This document shows positions 41,545-51,037 of a stretch of DNA of 64,000 nt, one piece after another. The stretch spans positions 62,001 through 126,000 of the forward strand of contig CAKVOU010000003.1 in NCBI GenBank assembly GCA_934796165.1, in the 5' to 3' direction. The position numbers and the translations under genes were made by a program. Positions within the stretch are counted from its first letter, which is position 1. The number at the start of each line of letters is the position of its first letter. Under the pieces are notes generated by a model. The model did no database searches, was not told the DNA's origin, and was given only the letters and a program-made list of their open reading frames with translations. This stretch comes from an uncultured Eubacteriales bacterium (GTDB taxonomy: Bacteria > Bacillota > Clostridia > Oscillospirales > CAG-272).

Positions 41545-42255
41545 TCAGTCGGTAAATTCCGCGATCGCGCGGCGGTATGCGGTAACGGGATCCTCGGCGG
41601 CGGTAATGGGTCTGCCGACCACAATGTAATCCGAGCCGAGCTTCTTCGCGTCGGCAGGCGTGGTCACCCGCACCTGATCGCCGACATTGGAGAACCCGCC
41701 CGCCGCGGCAAACCGGATCCCCGGCGTAACGGTGAGAAAATCCTTCCCGCAGGCGGCGTGTACCTTGGGGGATTCCAGAGGCGAGCAGACCACACCGTCC
41801 AGCCCTGCCGCGCGGGCGTTTTCCGCGTAGCGCATGACCACCTCGTCAATGGGCGCGTCGATGAGCAGTTCGTTCTTCATACGCTCCTCGCTCGTCGAGG
41901 TCAGCTGGGTCACGGCGATGAGCAACGGACGGCTGCCGTCGGGACGGGTCAGCCCTTCGAGCGCCGCTTCCATCATGGCGCGGGTTCCCGCCGCGTGCAG
42001 GTTGCACATATCCACCCGAAGCTCCGAGAGCACCGCCATCGCCTTTTTGACGGTATTCGGAATATCGTGCAGCTTGAGATCCAGAAACACACGGTACCCA
42101 AGGCTTTTGATCTCCCTTACCATATCCGGTCCCGCGGCGTAAAACAGCTCCATGCCGATCTTGAGAAACGGCTTTTCCTCGCCGAACCGCCCAAGAAAGC
42201 GCATGGTTTCTTCCCTGCCCGCAAAATCGCAGGCGATGATTACGTCTTTTCCCAT
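41545..42255 (-). CDS. pyrF: Orotidine 5'-phosphate decarboxylase
   Basis: 236 residues with the DLKLHDIPNTV block holding the catalytic Lys and Asp. It makes UMP from OMP, the last step of the pathway. Its ATG shares one base with the pyrD stop. Confidence 0.95.
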   Translation of the reverse strand: MGKDVIIACDFAGREETMRFLGRFGEEKPFLKIGMELFYAAGPDMVREIKSLGYRVFLDLKLHDIPNTVKKAMAVLSELRVDMCNLHAAGTRAMMEAALEGLTRPDGSRPLLIAVTQLTSTSEERMKNELLIDAPIDEVVMRYAENARAAGLDGVVCSPLESPKVHAACGKDFLTVTPGIRFAAAGGFSNVGDQVRVTTPADAKKLGSDYIVVGRPITAAEDPVTAYRRAIAEFTD

Positions 42256-43166
42256 CAGTGTGCTCCTCCTATGATATCCGTAAGATGTTCGATTCCGTAC
42301 TTTTCCATGACGCGGGGCAGATCGTCCACGATTTTCTTAGAGGCAAAGGGATCGACGAGATTCGCCGCACCGACCTCCACCGCCGTCGCACCGGCAAGCA
42401 TCATTTCGATCACGTCCTCCGCCGTCGAAATCCCGCCCATTCCGATGATCGGGATGTGCACCGCTTCATAAACGCGGTACACCATGGACAGGGCGACCGG
42501 CTTGATCGCGGGACCGGAATATCCGCCCGAACGGTTTGCCAGCACCGGCTTGCGCCGGGCAAGGTCGATCCGCATTCCCATCAGGGTATTGATCATGCTG
42601 ATCCCGTCGGCGCCGGCATCCTCGCACGCTTTTGCGATTGCAACAATGTCGGTGACGTTGGGGGACAGCTTGATGTAGACCGGTTTTGTCACCGCCGCAC
42701 GGACGGCTCTTGTCACCTCTGCCGCAGCTCCCGGCGAGGTGCCGAAGCTCATTCCGCCGCCGTGAACATTGGGGCAGGAGATATTGACCTCAAACCAGCC
42801 GATACAGTCTTCCCCGTCAAGGAGGCGGCAGGTCTCTGTGTATTCGTCCACCGAAAAGCCGCTGACGTTTGCCACGACCGGCTTGTGAAAGCAGGCACGC
42901 AGGCGCGGCAGCTCCCGGGAGAGCACCGCCTCCACGCCGGGATTCTGAAGTCCGACCGAGTTGAGCATTCCCGCCTCGCAGTCGGCAATGCGCGGCGTTG
43001 GGTTGCCGAAGCGCGCTTCCCGCGTCGTGCCCTTGAAGCTGAGACTGCCGAGACAGTTGATGTCATACAGCTCCGCGAATTCGTATCCGTATCCGAAGGT
43101 GCCCGACGCGGGGATCACGGGGTTGTCGAGCCGGATGCCCGACAGCGTAACGCTTGTGTTCACCAT
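42255..43166 (-). CDS. pyrD: Dihydroorotate dehydrogenase B, catalytic subunit
   Basis: 303 residues, FMN-dependent class 1B enzyme. NISCPNVHGGG contains the catalytic Cys, and the FMN phosphate site is near GMGGISTAED. With PyrK it oxidises dihydroorotate to orotate and passes electrons to NAD+. It overlaps pyrK by seven bases. Confidence 0.95.
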   Translation of the reverse strand: MVNTSVTLSGIRLDNPVIPASGTFGYGYEFAELYDINCLGSLSFKGTTREARFGNPTPRIADCEAGMLNSVGLQNPGVEAVLSRELPRLRACFHKPVVANVSGFSVDEYTETCRLLDGEDCIGWFEVNISCPNVHGGGMSFGTSPGAAAEVTRAVRAAVTKPVYIKLSPNVTDIVAIAKACEDAGADGISMINTLMGMRIDLARRKPVLANRSGGYSGPAIKPVALSMVYRVYEAVHIPIIGMGGISTAEDVIEMMLAGATAVEVGAANLVDPFASKKIVDDLPRVMEKYGIEHLTDIIGGAH

Positions 43167-43906
43167 ATAATCTCCTCCCTTTCCAGCACCGGTCCGTCGC
43201 GGCAGATGCGCTTGTTTCCGTATTTGGTCTTGCAGGAACAGCCCATGCAGGCGCCGAAGCCGCAGCCCATACGTTCCTCAAAGCTGAACTGTCCGCCCGT
43301 CACGGCGACGCGGTCGATCGCCTTTTCCATCGGCTCGGGTCCGCAGGTGTAAAAGTAGGTGTACCCGTCCTTCGGCATTGCGTCGGTCACAAAGCCGCGC
43401 ACTCCGTAAGAGCCGTCCGCCGTGGCGACGGTCACGTCCGCGCCGAGGGCGGAAAACTCTTCGCGAAAGAACATTTCGTCCGCCGAATTGAAGCCGAGGA
43501 TCACCGAAACGTGTTTGCCCTCTGCGATCAGCCTTTTTGCGAGCAGGTAGAGCGGAGGAATGCCGACTCCGCCGCCGATGAGCAGCGGACGGTCGCCGCT
43601 CTTTTGTGTATCGTAACCGTTGCCGAGCCCCGTCAGAAGGTCGAAGCGGTCGCCGGGGACAGCCGCCGCCATGCGTTCGGTTCCCTTGCCGACCACGCGG
43701 TAGATGAGCGTCAGCGTATCGCCCTCACAGTCGCATACCGAGATCGGGCGGCGGAGATACAGCCCGTCGATCTTCAGGTTGACGAACTGCCCGGGGCGCG
43801 TGATCGCCTGTGTGTCGCCCTCCAGCTTCATCAGAAAAATCTGTCCACCCCCTCCGGGGTTAGTCAGGGGACGGTTTTCCGTCACCCGGAAGAAGCCCTG
43901 TTTCAT
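43160..43906 (-). CDS. pyrK: Dihydroorotate dehydrogenase B, electron-transfer subunit
   Basis: 248 residues with FAD- and NAD-binding domains (GGGVGIPPLYLL) and a 2Fe-2S site (GCGFGACMGCSC with a later Cys). It is a homologue of the NfnA-like protein at 19.2-20.1 kb; its place next to pyrD identifies it as PyrK. A gap of 112 bases follows carB. Confidence 0.94.
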   Translation of the reverse strand: MKQGFFRVTENRPLTNPGGGGQIFLMKLEGDTQAITRPGQFVNLKIDGLYLRRPISVCDCEGDTLTLIYRVVGKGTERMAAAVPGDRFDLLTGLGNGYDTQKSGDRPLLIGGGVGIPPLYLLAKRLIAEGKHVSVILGFNSADEMFFREEFSALGADVTVATADGSYGVRGFVTDAMPKDGYTYFYTCGPEPMEKAIDRVAVTGGQFSFEERMGCGFGACMGCSCKTKYGNKRICRDGPVLEREEIIW

Positions 43907-44018
43907 ACGGTATACCCTTTGTCCTTTCCTTGTATATTCCGGAGCCGGCGTCTGCCGGCTGTCCGGATCTGCCGGTTTTTTGTTGCTTTTCCCGTGTTTC
44001 CGGTCTTCCTGCGGGGCG

Positions 44019-47000
44019 TCACTCTCCGTCGATGGTGGAGATTCCGATGGTCATCTCCTCCAAAACGTCCAAAAGAACCTTGACGGTGTCCAGCGCCGTG
44101 AACATGGTCACGTTGTTTTCCACCGCGCACTGGCGGATTTCGTAGCCGTCCGACAAAACGCCCGAGGAATTCATGTCTCGTGTGTTGATGACATAGGTCA
44201 CATACCCGCCGCGGATCGCGTTGGGGATCTCTTCGCTTCCGTCGCTGATCTTGCCGAGCGCGTGGGTACGGATACCGTGCGCCTTGAGAAACGCGGCGGT
44301 TCCGGCGGTCGCCTGAATGTTGAAGCCCATGTTGTAGAAGCGGCGGATGAGTGGCAGTGCCTCTTCTTTGTCCTTGTCGGCAATGGTCGCAAGCACGGTG
44401 CCGTAGTTGACCACGTTCATGCCGCAGGCGCGGAGCGCCTTGTAGAGTGCGCGGGTCAGGCTTCTGTCATATCCGATCGCCTCGCCCGTGGATTTCATTT
44501 CCGGGGAGAGGTAGGCGTCCAGCCCGTGCAGCTTGGAGAAGGAGAACGCGGGCGCTTTGACGTAGTAGCGCTTCTTTTCTGCGGGGTATGCGGAGGACAG
44601 CCCCTGCTCGCGGAGCGTCTTGCCGAGCATGACGAGGGTGCCGATATCGGCAAGGCTGTATCCCGTCGCCTTGGAGAGGAACGGCACGGTACGGGACGAG
44701 CGCGGGTTGACCTCGATGATGTACACCTTTTCGTCCTTATCCACGATGAACTGGATGTTGAAGAGTCCGCGGATGCCGATGCCGAGTCCGAGCTTCTTTG
44801 TGTAATCCAGAATGGTCTTTTTGACCTTATCCGACAGGCTGAAGGAGGGATACACGCTGATGGAGTCGCCGGAATGCACGCCCGTGCGCTCGACCAGCTC
44901 CATGATGCCGGGGACGAACACGTCGCACCCGTCGCACACCGCATCCACCTCGACCTCTTTGCCCTGGATGTACTTGTCCACAAGCACGGGCTTCTTTTCG
45001 TCGATCTCAACGGCGGTACGGAGGTAATGGCGGAGCTGTTCCTCATCGGCGACGATCTGCATGGCGCGACCGCCGAGCACGAAGGAGGGGCGCACCAGCA
45101 CGGGGTAGCCGATTTCTTTTGCCGCCCGCACGCCGTCCTCGATCCTGGTAACCGCCTCGCCCTTGGGCTGGGGAATACCGAGGGCAAGCAGGACCTTTTC
45201 AAATGCGTCGCGGTTTTCCGCCTTTTCGATTGCATCGCAGTCGGTGCCGATCAGGTGGACACCCCGCGCGGTGAGCGGCGCCGCCAGATTGATGGCAGTC
45301 TGCCCGCCGAGCGACGCGATGACGCCCTCCGGCTTCTCAAGGTGCAGGATATTCATGACATCCTCGGTGCAGAGCGGCTCGAAATACAGCTTATCGGTGG
45401 TCGTGTAGTCGGTGGAGACTGTTTCGGGGTTGTTGTTGATAATGATCGCCTCATACCCCGCCTCGCGGATTGCCTTCACCGCATGGACCGTCGAATAGTC
45501 GAATTCCACGCCCTGCCCGATGCGGATGGGTCCCGAGCCGAGCACCACGACCTTCTTCTTATCGGAAACGACCGATTCGTTTTCCTCTTCGTAGGTGGAG
45601 TAGAAATAGGGGATATAGCTTTCAAACTCGGACGCGCAGGTGTCGATCATCTTGTAGACCGGGAATATTTCGTGCGCCTCCCGCATCCGGTAAACCTCCT
45701 CCTCGTCGCATCCCCACAGATGAGCGATGTACGCGTCGGAAAATCCCATACGTTTTGCTTCCTTCAGAATTTCAAGATCGCGCGGCGCGGCTTTGACCCG
45801 CGTCTCGGTTTCGATGATGTTGCGGATCTTTTCAAGGAAGAACATATCGATCCTGGTCTTGTCCCAGATCACGCCGAGGTCGGCGCCGTGCCAGATCAGC
45901 TCGGCGATGGCGTAGATGCGGTCGTCGCGGCTCTCGGAGATGTAGTCGAGCAGCTCGTCATAGGAGTAGGAGTTGAACTTCTCCATATAGAGATGGCACA
46001 CGCCGATCTCCAGCGACCGCGTTGCCTTGAGCAGGCTCTCTTCAAAGGTTCTGCCCACGCTCATGACCTCACCCGTCGCTTTCATCTGGGTGGAGAGCTT
46101 GTTGTTTGCCGTAGCGAATTTATCAAACGGGAAGCGCGGCATTTTGGTGACCACGTAGTCAAGCGTCGGCTCAAACGCCGCGGGCGTGTTGGCAATGCGG
46201 ATCTCGTCGAGATGCATGCCGACCGCAATTTTGGCGGACACGCGGGCAATGGGGTAGCCGCTCGCCTTGGAGGCAAGCGCGGAGGAACGCGACACGCGGG
46301 GGTTGACCTCGATCACATAGTAACGGAAGGAATGGGGGTCCAGCGCAAACTGCACGTTGCACCCGCCCTCGATTTTCAGGGCACGGATGATGCGGAGCGC
46401 ACTGTCGCGGAGCATCTGGTATTCCTTGTTGGTCAGTGTCTGGGACGGGCAGACCACGATGGAGTCGCCGGTATGCACGCCGACAGGATCCAGATTCTCC
46501 ATGTTGCAGACGGTGATGGCGGTATCCGCAGCGTCGCGGATCACCTCGTATTCGATCTCCTTGTAGCCGCGGATGCTCTTCTCCACCAGTACCTCGTGGA
46601 CGGGGGAGAGTTTGAGGGCATTCTTGAGAAGCGTGCGGCATTCCTCCTCGTTGTCGGCAAATCCGCCGCCGGTTCCGCCGAGCGTGAACGCGGGGCGCAG
46701 GACGACCGGGTAGCCGATCTCTTCCGCCGCGCGGACGCCTTCCTCCAGCTCGTGTACCGTGACCGACGGGAGCACCGGCTCGCCCAGCTCCTCGCACAAA
46801 TTCTTGAACAGCTCTCTGTCCTCCGCCCGCTCGATGCTCTCGCCGGAGGTACCGAGCAGTTCGGTGCGGCATTCCTTCAGAATTCCCTTCTTGTCCAGCT
46901 GCATGGCGAGGTTCAGCCCCGTCTGCCCGCCGATGCCGGGGACAATTGCGTCGGGTCGCTCAAAGCGGATGACGCGGGCAAGATATTCCAGCGTCAGCGG

Positions 47001-47201
47001 CTCCATGTACACCTTGTCGGCGATGGAGGTATCCGTCATGATGGTCGCGGGGTTGGAGTTGCAGAGCACCACCTCGTAGCCCTCTTCCTTGAGGGCAAGG
47101 CACGCCTGGGTTCCGGCGTAGTCAAACTCCGCCGCCTGACCGATGACAATCGGTCCCGAACCGATGACCAGTATTTTCTTCAGATCCGTTCTCTTCGGCA
47201 T
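44019..47201 (-). CDS. carB: Carbamoyl-phosphate synthase large subunit
   Basis: 1060 residues with two tandem ATP-grasp halves and a C-terminal MGS-like regulatory domain. The start, KKILVIGSGPIVIGQAAEFD (positions 8-27), and its repeat near 550 are typical. It makes carbamoyl phosphate from bicarbonate, ammonia and two ATP. It lies 13 bases after carA. Confidence 0.96.
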   Translation of the reverse strand: MPKRTDLKKILVIGSGPIVIGQAAEFDYAGTQACLALKEEGYEVVLCNSNPATIMTDTSIADKVYMEPLTLEYLARVIRFERPDAIVPGIGGQTGLNLAMQLDKKGILKECRTELLGTSGESIERAEDRELFKNLCEELGEPVLPSVTVHELEEGVRAAEEIGYPVVLRPAFTLGGTGGGFADNEEECRTLLKNALKLSPVHEVLVEKSIRGYKEIEYEVIRDAADTAITVCNMENLDPVGVHTGDSIVVCPSQTLTNKEYQMLRDSALRIIRALKIEGGCNVQFALDPHSFRYYVIEVNPRVSRSSALASKASGYPIARVSAKIAVGMHLDEIRIANTPAAFEPTLDYVVTKMPRFPFDKFATANNKLSTQMKATGEVMSVGRTFEESLLKATRSLEIGVCHLYMEKFNSYSYDELLDYISESRDDRIYAIAELIWHGADLGVIWDKTRIDMFFLEKIRNIIETETRVKAAPRDLEILKEAKRMGFSDAYIAHLWGCDEEEVYRMREAHEIFPVYKMIDTCASEFESYIPYFYSTYEEENESVVSDKKKVVVLGSGPIRIGQGVEFDYSTVHAVKAIREAGYEAIIINNNPETVSTDYTTTDKLYFEPLCTEDVMNILHLEKPEGVIASLGGQTAINLAAPLTARGVHLIGTDCDAIEKAENRDAFEKVLLALGIPQPKGEAVTRIEDGVRAAKEIGYPVLVRPSFVLGGRAMQIVADEEQLRHYLRTAVEIDEKKPVLVDKYIQGKEVEVDAVCDGCDVFVPGIMELVERTGVHSGDSISVYPSFSLSDKVKKTILDYTKKLGLGIGIRGLFNIQFIVDKDEKVYIIEVNPRSSRTVPFLSKATGYSLADIGTLVMLGKTLREQGLSSAYPAEKKRYYVKAPAFSFSKLHGLDAYLSPEMKSTGEAIGYDRSLTRALYKALRACGMNVVNYGTVLATIADKDKEEALPLIRRFYNMGFNIQATAGTAAFLKAHGIRTHALGKISDGSEEIPNAIRGGYVTYVINTRDMNSSGVLSDGYEIRQCAVENNVTMFTALDTVKVLLDVLEEMTIGISTIDGE

Positions 47202-47214
47202 TTCTCCGCCCTCC

Positions 47215-48306
47215 TCAGTTTTTCTTCATGCTATCAAGGAACCGGTCGAACAGGTAGGAGCTGTCCTGCGGTCCCGGCGCGCTTTCGGGATGATACTGCA
47301 CGGAAAACGCGCGCTTCTCCGGGCAGGCGACGCCCTCCACCGTACCGTCAAGCAGGTTGACGTGGGTGACCGTCAGCCCGGTCCCCGGAAGCGTGGATTC
47401 GTCCACCGCATAGGAATGGTTCTGGGAGGTGATCTCCACCCGCCCCGTCGTCAGGTCGCGGACGGGATGGTTGCCGCCGCGGTGACCGAATTTCAGCTTG
47501 TAGGTCTTGGCACCGAGGGCAAGCGACAGGATCTGATGCCCGAGGCAGATACCGAAGAGCGGATACTTGCCGACGAGCGACCGGACGGTCGAAATGACCT
47601 CGGTCACGTCCTCCGGGTCGCCGGGACCGTTGGAGAGGAACAGCCCGTCGGGCTTCATGCGCTCGATCTCCTCGGCGGGCGTGTTGTACGGCACCACCGT
47701 TACGTTGCAGCCGCGCGCGTTGAGCGACCGGATGATGTTGAGCTTGATGCCGCAGTCGATTGCCACCACGTTGTACGCTGCGTTCGCCGTGCGGGAATAC
47801 CAGCGCTTTCTGCAACTGACCCGGCTGACCTGATCGTGCGGCACGGGGGTCGCTTCGATGAGGGCAATTGCCTCTTCGGTCGGCGTGTCAACGGAAACCA
47901 GCGCCGCGCGGCGGCTGCCGTGGTCGCGGATACTGCGCGTCAGCTTTCTTGTGTCAATGCCGCAGAGTCCCGGGATGTGATATTCGATCATGACCTCCGA
48001 GAGCGTTTTGGTGTAGCGGAAGTTGGAGGGCTGATCGTTATATTCCCGCACGATCATGCCGCCGATGGTCAGGTTGTGGGTCTCGTAGTCCTCGTCGGTC
48101 ATGCCGTAGTTGCCGATGAGCGGATAGGTCATCACCACGAACTGATCGGTGTAGGACTGGTCGGACAGGATCTCCTGATAGCCGACCATGGACGTGTTGA
48201 ACACCAGCTCCGCAACGCGCCCGAGCTGACTTTCATCTCCGAAGAGCGTTCCCGGATAGACGCTTCCGTCCTCCAGTACCAGTTTTGCGTTTATTTCGTT
48301 TGCCAT
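47215..48306 (-). CDS. carA: Carbamoyl-phosphate synthase small subunit
   Basis: 363 residues. The class I glutamine amidotransferase domain has FGICLGHQ (nucleophile Cys) and QYHPESAPGP (His, Glu). It supplies ammonia to CarB. The ATG at 48306 overlaps the pyrC end by 16 bases and follows GGAGG. Confidence 0.95.
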   Translation of the reverse strand: MANEINAKLVLEDGSVYPGTLFGDESQLGRVAELVFNTSMVGYQEILSDQSYTDQFVVMTYPLIGNYGMTDEDYETHNLTIGGMIVREYNDQPSNFRYTKTLSEVMIEYHIPGLCGIDTRKLTRSIRDHGSRRAALVSVDTPTEEAIALIEATPVPHDQVSRVSCRKRWYSRTANAAYNVVAIDCGIKLNIIRSLNARGCNVTVVPYNTPAEEIERMKPDGLFLSNGPGDPEDVTEVISTVRSLVGKYPLFGICLGHQILSLALGAKTYKLKFGHRGGNHPVRDLTTGRVEITSQNHSYAVDESTLPGTGLTVTHVNLLDGTVEGVACPEKRAFSVQYHPESAPGPQDSSYLFDRFLDSMKKN

Positions 48307-49550
48307 ACCGTTTTTCCTCCGTATACCGTAAGAAGACATTTTCCGTGTACCCGCCACCCCGCAAAGGGCGTGGCTCTTCCCTGTGACAAAAACGTCTCCG
48401 GGTCGATCGTATATTCCGTTTCCGTGTCAAATACGCAATAACTGCCCGGCTCCAGCGGGATTCCGAAGCGTTTGCGCGGGGCGATTGCCATGAGTTCAAC
48501 CAGTCGCTCCATGGGAAGGATCCCCGTCCGGACCAGTCCCGTGTAAAGCAGCGGAAACGCGGTCTCAAGACCCACGATACCCATCGCGCTGCCCGCAAGT
48601 CCTTTCGACTTTTCCTCTTTTGCGTGCGGGGCATGGTCGGTGGCGATCATGTCGATCGTGCCGTCAAGCAGTCCCGCAACCAGCGCCTCGCGGTCACTCT
48701 TGTCCCGCACCGGCGGATTCATCTTGAATCTGCCGTCCTCCTCTAACATGGAGTCGTCCATGAGCAGGTAGTGCGGCGCGGTTTCCGCAGTCACATTCAC
48801 GCCGCTCTTCTTTGCTTCGCGGATAAGCGAAACGCTCTCCTTTGCGGAGATGTGGCAGACGTGGTAGGCGCACCCGGTCTCACGGGCAAGGCGGAGGTCG
48901 CGCTCGATCGGTCGCCATTCGCTCTCGGAGGGAATTCCCTTATGTCCGTGCAGGCGCGCGTACTCCCCGTCGTGGATGTATCCGCCGTGAAGCAGGCGGT
49001 TGTCCTCACAGTGCGCCGTGACGATTCCGCCGAGCGCCGCGACGCGGCGCATCAGCTCGCGCATGAGTCCCTCGTCCTGCACGCCGCGCCCGTCGTCCGA
49101 AAACGCGATAACATCGGGAAACAGCTCTTCAAGCGCCGCGGGAACCTCTCCCTTTTCGCCGACCGTCAGTGCGCCGTAGGGGTAGACCGGAATGCGCGCC
49201 GACTCCCGGATGAGGGCAAGCTCTTTTTCCAGATGCTCCCGGCTGTCCGGCACGGGGTCGAGGTTCGGCATGGCGCACACCGCCGTGTACCCGCCGTGCG
49301 CGGCGGCGGCAGTGCCCGTCCCGATGGTTTCCTTGTAAGAAAAGCCCGGCTCCCGCAAATGTACGTGTACATCGCAAAAGCCGGGTAAAATGATACAATT
49401 CCGGAAAACGGCGATATCCGATCCGCCGTCCTGATTCATATGAGGGGTATCCGCCCCGAAAACGCGCAAAACACCGTCGGTCACGGTTGCGTCCCCACGG
49501 GTGAATCCGCCGTTTTCGTAAATACGGGCATCCTTGAAAATCATCTGCAT
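48291..49550 (-). CDS. pyrC: Dihydroorotase
   Basis: 419 residues, class I amidohydrolase. DVHVHLREPG gives the first metal ligands, TAHCEDN and ISAKESV follow, and ATDHAPH has the last Asp. It cyclises carbamoyl aspartate to dihydroorotate. It is the first gene of the operon; a GAGGA site supports the ATG at 49550. The frame open to 49883 is leader sequence. Confidence 0.94.
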   Translation of the reverse strand: MQMIFKDARIYENGGFTRGDATVTDGVLRVFGADTPHMNQDGGSDIAVFRNCIILPGFCDVHVHLREPGFSYKETIGTGTAAAAHGGYTAVCAMPNLDPVPDSREHLEKELALIRESARIPVYPYGALTVGEKGEVPAALEELFPDVIAFSDDGRGVQDEGLMRELMRRVAALGGIVTAHCEDNRLLHGGYIHDGEYARLHGHKGIPSESEWRPIERDLRLARETGCAYHVCHISAKESVSLIREAKKSGVNVTAETAPHYLLMDDSMLEEDGRFKMNPPVRDKSDREALVAGLLDGTIDMIATDHAPHAKEEKSKGLAGSAMGIVGLETAFPLLYTGLVRTGILPMERLVELMAIAPRKRFGIPLEPGSYCVFDTETEYTIDPETFLSQGRATPFAGWRVHGKCLLTVYGGKTVWQTK

Positions 49551-49637
49551 TTTCTGTCCTCTGTATTGTATTTCGTATTTTGTCCGGAGCCGGATCCGGA
49601 ACATCTGTTGTTTTTCGTCTGCACCGCGTCGCAGTAT

Positions 49638-49677
49638 AAAAAAACTGTCCCGCGGCGGACAGCAGATCTTGCGCGGG
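49638..49677 (-). promoter_or_regulatory. Probable transcription attenuator in the pyr leader
   Basis: On the minus strand a terminator hairpin (49645-49650 with 49657-49662) is followed by seven T (49644-49638). The upstream segment CCCGCG (49677-49672) can instead pair with CGCGGG (49654-49649), which uses part of the terminator stem, so the two folds exclude each other. It lies about 90 bases before pyrC. No PyrR-box consensus or pyrR gene was seen. Confidence 0.6.
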
Positions 49678-49854
49678 CACAAAACGCCCGGCGCACCTGT
49701 ACTCCTGCCAACCGACTGCCTCGGCAGAATGTTTTTTGTTTGGTCCGCAACCGCCCGGGAAGACCGTCTTTCACCCGGAAAACGCCCGCCAACTGCCCGG
49801 ACGCGTCCGAAAGCCGGTCGCCGTGATGACGCGGCAGACCTCACATCTGTATAC

Positions 49855-49883
49855 AGGATACCACATCCGCCGCCGAAAGTCAA
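49855..49883 (-). promoter_or_regulatory. Promoter of the pyr operon
   Basis: On the minus strand TTGACT (49883-49878), 17 bases, TATCCT (49860-49855). Confidence 0.7.
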
Positions 49884-50018
49884 GAGGGTTTCGGGCGGCG
49901 GATGCGGTTTCTTTGATTTTTCTATGAAAACGACAAATTCCGTCCGGGGATCCGCGCGGTTTTGTACGCTCGTTCACAAAATACCGGGCAACGAGAGAAA
50001 CAGACATCGCCATGCCGT

Positions 50019-50915
50019 TTATTCCAAAAATCCGAGCACGTCCTCCCAGATCTTCTCCTTGCCGATCTCATTGAGCAATTCGTGCCGCAGTCCGGAATAC
50101 AGGCGTGACCCGACGTCGGTGTACCCCCGCGCGCGGAGGAACGCGACCAGCGCGTCAAACTTTTTCCGGTTTCCGATCACGGGGTCCTCTTCCCCGGCAA
50201 TGAGCAGAAGCGGGAGCGACGGGTTCTTCACCTGCCATGCACTCTTGCGGAAGGCTTCCCGCATGAGGCGGTAAAGGTTGAGAAAGCCGTTGTCCGTGAA
50301 AACATAGCCGCAAAGCTCATCCTCCCCGTATGCGGCGAGCACCTCCGGGTTGGAGCAGACCCACGCGTTTTCCGCTTCTCCGCGGTTCGTGTAGGTGCCG
50401 AAGGTCAGACGGTTGAGAAACGAACTCCGGTGGTTCATGCCGAAAAAGCACGCGTTGAGCTTCGCCAGAGCAATCCCGACGGGCGCGAGTTTATTTTCGG
50501 TCGGAGGACCGCAGAGCACCGCCTTCGCCACCGCATCATCGTGGCTTTGGAGGAACACCCGCGCGACCAGCGTTCCCATGCTGTGGGAAAAAAGCAGGAT
50601 CGGCAGGCCCGGATACCGTTCGTGCGCCCACCGGTTGACCTGATACAGGTCTTCCGCAATGTCCGCGGGGCGTTCGGTGTAAAAGTAACCGAGGTCGCCC
50701 TTGCCCTTCACGCTCGCGCCGTGCCCTCTGTGGTCGTGGATGACGGTCACATAGCCGTGTGCCGAAAGATATTCCATAAACGGGAAATAGCGTTCCTTGT
50801 GCTCCGCCATGCCGTGGGAAAGCTGTACGATTCCCCGCGGCTCCCCTGCGGGGGCGAGCCAGGCAACCTCAAGCGACAAGCCGTCGCGGGCGGAAGTAAG
50901 ACGGGAAAGTTCCAT
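50019..50915 (-). CDS. Alpha/beta hydrolase, monoacylglycerol lipase-like
   Basis: 298 residues with the serine aminopeptidase S33/hydrolase_4 pattern: HGMAEHKERY, DHRGHGAS, FSHSMGT (nucleophile Ser), a late Asp in AGEEDPVIG and His in GLRHELLNE. It likely hydrolyses lysophospholipids or monoacylglycerols. It is single, with its own promoter, and no signal peptide is seen. Confidence 0.87.
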   Translation of the reverse strand: MELSRLTSARDGLSLEVAWLAPAGEPRGIVQLSHGMAEHKERYFPFMEYLSAHGYVTVIHDHRGHGASVKGKGDLGYFYTERPADIAEDLYQVNRWAHERYPGLPILLFSHSMGTLVARVFLQSHDDAVAKAVLCGPPTENKLAPVGIALAKLNACFFGMNHRSSFLNRLTFGTYTNRGEAENAWVCSNPEVLAAYGEDELCGYVFTDNGFLNLYRLMREAFRKSAWQVKNPSLPLLLIAGEEDPVIGNRKKFDALVAFLRARGYTDVGSRLYSGLRHELLNEIGKEKIWEDVLGFLE

Positions 50916-50985
50916 TTCTGCCTCCTTTGTTTGTGTTTCTATGGCAAAGCGCGGGTCATCGTACCGCGCTGCCGCTTCTGTTTCC

Positions 50986-51014
50986 AGTATACCACAGCGC
51001 GGGACGTTTTACAA
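50986..51014 (-). promoter_or_regulatory. Promoter of the alpha/beta hydrolase gene
   Basis: On the minus strand TTGTAA (51014-51009), 17 bases, TATACT (50991-50986). Confidence 0.65.
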
Positions 51015-51037
51015 GGGCGGGAGGGGAACCGGGCGGC

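Larger units (their letters stand above)
49551..50018. other. Leader of the pyr operon and 3' flank of the lipase-like gene
   Basis: It contains the pyr promoter (49855-49883), a structured leader of about 300 bases with an attenuator, and 49884-50018, in which nothing was recognised. Confidence 0.6.

Noticed and set aside
43704..47360. 1218-codon open frame on the plus strand opposite carB
   Set aside because: Shadow of carB and pyrK; no ribosome site, no domain, and it crosses a gene boundary of the real operon.
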